Assembly (NCBI GenBank): GCA_016508695.1
Contig: VNKQ01000007.1
Span: 806,001-870,000 of the forward strand
Direction: 5' to 3'
From: Hyphodiscus hymeniophilus
Taxonomy: Eukaryota > Ascomycota > Leotiomycetes > Helotiales > Hyphodiscaceae
Length of the DNA: 64,000 nt
The notes beneath the pieces were generated by a model. It was not told the DNA's origin. It did not search any database and saw only the letters and a program-made list of their open reading frames with translations. Of this stretch, positions 57,477-64,000 are shown one piece after another; the first letter of the stretch is position 1; every line of letters starts with the position of its first letter. The position numbers and the translations under genes are program-made.

Positions 57477-60400
57477 CGAGCCAGAGCGTTAAGTAGAAAG
57501 CTCGAGCTCCGTTATCACCATGTTCTGTGGCTGAATTGTGCTCAAGAGTTAGAAGTCAAGACTCAAATTGAGTGAGGTTGAATACGGCGTGACATGTGAA
57601 AACATTGGGAACACAGCAGCTGCAGTGGATGAACTTTTCCCGCAAGGCGGGAAGCAAGTCTGGCATTCATACAGCCGTCGCAAGAGCAGCGGCTGAAAGT
57701 CCAGCATTTCAGTCCTTTGCCTGTTGATAGTCTCAGTATAATCGTCGTTCGGCGTGGCAAGATGGAGAAGGGAGTACAAAGTGTAGAATGGAGAAGCGCT
57801 TCTTTCAGTGGGAAACCTCCGACACAGGCTTGTCCGCTTCAGAGTTATGGAAACTATCCAGCTCTGTTTCAGGTCATGCATAGTTTTAGTTGCATTTCTG
57901 CTGGAAGATAAGAAGGTGGTACAACTCAGCATATTTTTACGACCACATCCCACTCGCCGCTCCTTGGTCCAAATGCAGATACAGAAGTCTACTGCATACG
58001 TACTTCCTGTGCTCCACTTATCGACGTAAAGGAAGTGCCTGGGCTGCCCTAGTGTGTCTAGACTTCGGCGAGAGAAGCTGTGTAAGAGACAGACCTTTTT
58101 ATGTCCACGCAGCGCTCAGCTCGTTGTCACGGCGCCTAGGAGCCAAAGCCTTGCTTCCTTCTTGCATCTCTAGATTTCATATCGGGCTGTTCATAAAGAA
58201 TATCACCTGATCTGCAATGACGACTCCTATATTGAGCTCGACATCCTACGACCGATGATACTAGTGCAAAAACACAATTCGAAGCAAGGCATAATGATTT
58301 GAATATGAAGAGCGAACTTTGTCCCGTCTTTAAGTGTACAAGGCGGGCTAAGTTGAGCCCATGGATTCTGCATCGGACTCGCTGGACCAGCCACACCTAT
58401 AGGGACTTCTCTGGTCGCGTTTGTGTATGAATTCTTCTTGATGTGAGTCTATGGAAAGAGCACGAATCTCTTTGATAGGGGGAGGCTTGCCGATGTGCAA
58501 TCCACCTAGCCAGACCCCATGCAATATCTCCACCTAAGTTGTACGGTTTCACATTAGGTCGTGGTTGAGCACCACTGTCCTGTCATTTTGCTGGATCCTT
58601 TCCCACAAACATTCGAACATACTTTGTTACTATATGTAGAGTAAGTGGCATGTCAGTCTTCAATATTCTGGTTTCTCAGATCGTAATACCATGACGGGTT
58701 CGGCTGTTTGACATCGTTGTACGCAAAATTTCTGCCCATCTCAACTATCCCACGTCTGGAACGACCTCTCTTTCGGCTCCATCCATTTTCCCGGTTCCAC
58801 AGCTGCATTGTGGTGTATTTCCAAAGACTAGTTGATTGGAAAGGTCTGTGCCCATGTGGAGTCTTCTGGGACGGACCGAATGGTGGAGTTTCTCGAGTTC
58901 CACGTCAGGAATCGAGACGACATGTTCAACGCAGAGTTTGAAGTTCTTTCCTATGAGACTGTCTTGCTGTACCCCAAGAAAGGTTGTTTACCCCTTTCCC
59001 CCACCACCCCGTGCGAGTGTTTGTTCTCCTCCGATGAGTATGTCGAGATCTTTCGAGGCTGGTATTTCAAGGGCTACCAGTTGGCAAGTAGGCCCATTGA
59101 GACCGTGTGCGGTGATTGAGTCGTGGAAGTCCTGTTTATAACGATGAATGGGGCAGCCAACACTAGTTGCTCCGCTCACAGATCTGGAGAAGCTTTCCCT
59201 GGTCATGTTGTCGTTACACGCAGCGGTACTGGTAGTGGGTACAGAAGAAATCAAGAATCGCGTTCTCCAAACACACACCTTGGCCTTGAGTCGCTTTCTT
59301 CATGTACTAGATCAACAAAAGATTTACAGAAAGCAGTTGAACTTACTTGACCTCTGATGGAACCAGCATAGGAGTTATCAAAGATCGGCATTATGAGACC
59401 CAAGTCACCCAAGAGAGGCGCTCATGCCTCGAAGACAGATGCTCCCGAAGAGTCTCCTAGTTGTTACCCAGAAGTTGAAGGAAGTTTTGGTACCGAGCAG
59501 TCTCGATTAAGGTATTTCTTGGAAAAGGAAAGAGAATCATACACCTCGGTTGCGATCAATATCCCTATACTCCCGGTAGGAGTGACCTTGGTGAAGATGT
59601 ATTTGTGGAATTTCTGAACATTAAGCAAGAGTTCAAGAATACAGTTTGCGATTTGGGTGCATGCCACGGTGCAGAACGTCATCAAAGCAAAGTCTACAAG
59701 ACAATCTGATGTCTCTTAGGAATCAGGTTCATCTACGGGACCTTTCAGTATGACAAAACGACCGAATTAACCAAAATGGAGGAGGCAAACGGGTTGGGTT
59801 ACTGGAGTACTCCAAGTGGTATCGATATGTTTTGGCTGTAGGGCTTCGGCGAGCGTATCCAGTGGCTAAGTCACTCCAAGCCAGATCAAACATTCCAAAC
59901 GTCCAAACTCATAGACTGGAAAGGCAGTCAACAGCGAAACCGGTTTCAAGCAAGGCCAATCCTTCAACGGGTAGAGATTGTGGCAATCCATTGACCTGCC
60001 TCATTCACACACACAAACAGAGCGGGGCCAAGCAAACTCACCATACCGCATCGAGGTCGATTTGGAAACAATCTTCCTGATGCTTGGTAGTGAAGGAGGA
60101 GACTAGGGGTCTCTGCCGTACCTTTTATGCAGGCTGATGCAACAAGCCGCAGTTCATTTCAGTAACCTTTGGGAGCATACAACTGTGGAAAATCTTGTGA
60201 ATTTGGAAAGTTCACCTACCGCACGTATTAACAATCGAAGAACATCAACGGGCGAAGGATGGGCGCACTAGGTTCAAACACTATCAAGACCAAATCTATC
60301 CTCCACCTGCTACTTAGCAAGCTCAACCTGTGATCAAGTTGAACATAGGAGACGGCACTCTTGAAACCTGTTGCGAAACTGGGGGGAAGGTTCCCCAGGG

Positions 60401-62562
60401 CTAAGCAAAAGTCTCCCGTCTGGCCATCCAGGCGAATCAACCCATGGCTCTCGTATTCTTATTCCCCACTGCCCAGCCAGACGGGCGGGAGTAGACCGCG
60501 TGGGAATAACGCTCTTCCAGAATCTGGAAGATGCACAGGCATGTCGGCACACTTGGTAAACACTAAGACAGCAAGGGGCTCCAGGGGCTGCGCCATGCGA
60601 CTTTAGGATATTTTGAGCCCGTGGAGAATAAGGAGACCTTCGAGGATGGGATGAGACCTGCATTGCCATAATCCCTCAAACTCTCGAACCCATCAACGCC
60701 ATAAGATAAGAGTCTAAGACACGGCAGAGTTGGGGATTTGAAATAAGGGGGGCGCTTCATCGGCGAATTTCTTCCTTTCTCAATAATCGCTTGGAAGTTG
60801 CACGTACGCATATCCGCAAGTGCCGGCGGGTCTTCGGAGTGATCCAACGGTTCCCATTTTAGTAAACCCATGTGCCGGCCCCCCATCCGGTGAAATGATG
60901 GTAAAATCCCATCTAGCTTCGATTTCCTGGGACACCTTCTCTTGAAAAGCGCTAAGGCTTAAGATGCTGATTTGCGGGGAATCCACAACATCCCTTCATG
61001 GCCGACGGCCGCGGCCGGCGAGAAATGGTTGTCAAATGGTGATCCCTAACAAGGGGTGCATGAAGGATCTCTTCAAGAAAGAAGGGGGGCCAGTGAGTGG
61101 TTGTTTGTTCGAAACATTCTAACCTTTCCCTCCTTGTCCGGCACGTGTATGGTCCGGATTGTACACGAACACGATCGGAGAATTGATCAATGTCTTAATT
61201 CCAGCATTGTGTTCCAAGTCTGCACTATATTTGAAGGGGTCCAAGCAAGTCAAAAGGATGCTTTGGCACTACGCGCCAAGCCTTAACAAGTATATCCTGG
61301 GACCAGCTATCTACGGAGTATTTCAACTCCACTAGTCCTTACGAGACATTCACACCGTGGTGCTTGTAGAAATTTGCGTCCGTGCGAGAATATCGAAAAG
61401 TACCGCAACTCACTCTTCATTCAATATGATGTTAATAAAAGTAATGATGAAATCTTTAATAAACATATAATGAAATATACATACCTATGCGGAAGGCTCT
61501 ACCAAACCCCCGGAAGAAACCTTAACCACTAGCCCTAACCAGCCATTGCTATGTTTTGATGAAGAGAGCAATATGTAGGCACGTGCGTCTTTTAGCTGGT
61601 GTATCCTCCAAGTTCCAACAGTTGGAATAGCCGGGAGTGCAGTTGACATAAGGGTCCTAGGGCTAAGAAGAGCAAGATGCTAAAGAAGACTAAGTTGCAG
61701 CTAGGATTTAAAATTAGACTCGAATGCGCCAGCCCATCAACCTCGTGGCCAGACAGATAACCTGGCATCCGGCACACATAGCATGATAAGAAACAACAAG
61801 CCTCGACAGAATAGACTATTCCTCCCAGAAATAACCTCAGTCGATGCTAACTACAGGGTGCAGCTGGTGATAGAGCACAGTGCCGTCTCCCGCGCGGAAG
61901 ACTCGGTGGGAATCTTCGCCCGAGTCGCCTTTCAATACGGCCGGTGACCCCCTCGACCCAACGATCTTTCCATGCAGGGCGGGGCATCGTTGGCTCCGGT
62001 GGAATTTGGTAAGGCTTGGGTGCTGCAATCACTCAAAATTCGCCGTTAAGCCAACTGACGCGAACGCTTTGGAAACTCTCTCTCTTACTTGTTCCTGAAT
62101 GTTGCTGCCTCCGCAACGCCACAAGGAACTCCTCGTGTGACTCTGTGATCTACTCTGTTGATCAACGCTTCAACCCCTTACGATTCGCCAACTATCTACC
62201 AGTGTCCATAAAATGTTTAGGATTCATGAATGAAAAGCTAGACTTGAATCGAGGCATTTCCTTCTTCAGTATACGTGAATGAAGATCGAAAGCTGCGACG
62301 ATCCAAACCTTGCAAGTTCACCACTTACCACACTCATGGCTTCCCATTGCTCCTGGTCCACGATGTGCCATCTCCAGACGAAGGAGATTGCAAGTCGCAC
62401 TCTCGCACTTTCTTGCACCTTTCGCACTACTCGGCACGTTACAGAATCCATCGTATGCTTTGGTCCGAACCGGTCTAAGGAGCTTGCGCTCCGCACCCCT
62501 GATGTCGATCGAGCGGTTCGTATTCTTGAAATTTCTCGTGCATAAATGACATCGGCGACTAG

Positions 62563-63102
62563 TTATCTGATTGGAATCAAATTGCTCGAGAAAGGTTTCT
62601 TTCCTCCACGGAAACCCGTGACGAATATAGTACCGTCCAGAATCACTACGAAATGCATACCAAAGAATACCTTAGTTGCCGGTTGAGAGACCCACAAAAG
62701 AATTAAGAATTGTAGCATGAGGAATGTATTGCGGTGCTGTTCCGCCATAGATGATAGATATCCTGACTCCTGACAAGGAATCCAAATTCCAAATACTGCA
62801 TGTAGCACGATGGCCATATAAGGAAAGAAATAAGGTCCGGCGCCAGCACCAGAAGGGATAGCACTACGAAACCTTACGTAGAACGTGCGTGGCCAGTAGC
62901 GCGAGTAGTGGGGGAAGTCAACAAGTCCTAAGAGCAGCAACAGACCAGTGCGCCACTTAGCCGTCTGATTTGTCGAGAGTACGAGCAGTGGGGATGATTT
63001 GAATGATTTGAGTACAAGGTAGTTTGACAGCGACCCAGAAAAGCTAAAAAGCCAGCTAATAGTCCATATCCGGCAATCGCTCGATAGCCTTTCGCGGTAC
63101 AC
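62563..63102 (-). pseudogene. Possible decayed membrane-protein gene
   Basis: A 179-codon frame with several hydrophobic stretches (LSNYLVLKSF, TGLLLLLGLVDF, YFFPYMAIVLHAVFGIWI, FLMLQFLILLWVS, KVFFGMHFVVILDGTIFV) that look like membrane helices. An overlapping frame at 62928-63164 would continue upstream, as if a frameshift or intron separated them. I do not recognise the family. It could be an orphan or decaying gene; a spliced intact gene is not excluded. Confidence 0.25.
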
Positions 63103-64000
63103 TGGTACAGCCTATGAGACCGGCCAACATTCCCCATCCCGATCACGAAGCTACGAGGATGCATTAGGATATGGGCGGAATTGCTGTTAATAACCCCTAT
63201 TCTGTAGCGACGGAATCGACTGGGCTGTGTCCTTGACTCCTTGCGTCCAAGACCAAACCCCGGATACTCGCAGCGTCTCCAAGATCGCCAGTCGTAATTC
63301 CCATCAGCCTGAGGCGTTCATTCGAGGCAGCCATCTCAATCTGCGGCGGTGTAGAAACGCAAAGGTGCAGCAGCTGCCTATGAAATATGAAGTAGCCTAC
63401 CGCGAACACATTGTCGAATTCCGTACATTTGGGGTATCTGGAGAATTCTGAGGTTCTGAACGCCGTTCCTTGGCTGGCTGCTAATACCCGACGGATGACA
63501 AGAAGGGCAGGTGGACTTCCCCCCTGTTGATAGTCGCTGCGTTTGTCGGGACACAGCCCAATAGCACCATCGAACGATGAATGCAGTGTCTAGCAACAAG
63601 GGTGGGGAAGTGGGAGGGGCATTTCAGCCTTATGCTTCGGCGAGAGCTGCTTCAGCCTTCAGCACACCCCACACACCCACTTTACCACCAGAAAGGTCCT
63701 GGTGGTAGACCCAGCTTCATTAGTAAATTAGGAATCATCTGCACTTCGCACTTCCTTTCACATGTCGCACAGCTGCGGAACATGTTCTCGCAGGATTCGG
63801 GAAGCGCCTCCACACGTGAAGGGTGTCACTGTGTCAGTCTCCGGTACTTGGTCGGCATCCACTTTTTAGAGGCGGCAGGCAGTAAGGCTGTGGGCGACCG
63901 ACGGCGGATTTTGCTTAGGACTGGGTAGTCGGGCTATGGTTCCACAACAACAATGAGCTCCTATGCACTTTCAAGAGCTATCAATAATGGCCGGGAACAG

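Larger units (their letters stand above)
57006..64000. other. 7-kb gene-poor right end
   Basis: No intact gene is recognised. The open frames are short, overlap on both strands and lack conserved motifs. A few protein-like scraps exist: a minus-strand frame at 58988-59278 with a DLDILIGGE-like segment, and a hydrophobic minus-strand frame at 62563-63102. These may be decayed genes or element relics. A short AT-rich stretch lies at 61425-61490. The first few hundred bases should contain the antiporter promoter. Confidence 0.4.

Overview
The window looks like nuclear DNA of a filamentous ascomycete. Genes carry short spliceosomal introns, mostly about 45-150 nt, with GT..AG ends and CTAAC/CTGAC-like branch points. 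They lie on both strands with no operons, and the protein families are typical of Pezizomycotina. The mix of families suggests Leotiomycetes (Helotiales), but that is an inference from general resemblance, not a proven placement. I rebuilt exon structures by eye from splice signals, reading frame and family conservation. No tRNA, rRNA, CRISPR or intact transposon was found.

Layout, left to right. 1-8.3 kb: an EFM7-type methyltransferase converges on a large Zn2Cys6 regulator, followed by about 3.3 kb without a recognisable gene. 8.3-13 kb: a small oxidative group with a DOPA-dioxygenase-like protein (+), a six-exon Baeyer-Villiger-type flavin monooxygenase (-) and a JmjC/cupin-8 oxygenase (+). 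14-24.4 kb: casein kinase 2 beta, a large caspase-fold protein, a DUF1989 protein, a short conserved acidic protein and a CCC1/VIT1 vacuolar iron transporter. 25.8-35.5 kb: an SDR reductase, a TmpL-like membrane oxidoreductase, a PD-(D/E)XK nuclease-like protein, a membrane/coiled-coil orphan, a mitochondrial cytochrome oxidase assembly-like protein and a DUF2458 protein. 37.4-43 kb: a 3-ketoacyl-CoA thiolase, an uncharacterised protein with a C-terminal CCHH motif, DAHP synthase and D-arabinose dehydrogenase. 46-57 kb: a SIP5-like RING protein, a small membrane protein, a 2OG-Fe(II) oxygenase and an 11-exon KHA1-like K+/H+ antiporter. 57-64 kb is gene-poor, with only short unrecognised or decayed reading frames.

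The genes do not form one pathway. Recurring themes are redox chemistry (flavin monooxygenase, two 2-oxoglutarate-type oxygenases, ring-cleavage dioxygenase, TmpL-like reductase, aldo/keto and SDR reductases), ion handling (CCC1, KHA1) and core metabolism (ARO4, thiolase, ARA2, CK2). There is no secondary-metabolite backbone enzyme, so I do not call a biosynthetic cluster. The best candidates for something new are the caspase-fold protein, a PD-(D/E)XK homologue that seems to have lost an active-site acid, a triplicated motif upstream of the thiolase, a 12-nt micro-exon plus a possible frameshift in the antiporter gene, and a compact inverted-repeat element near 34.4 kb.
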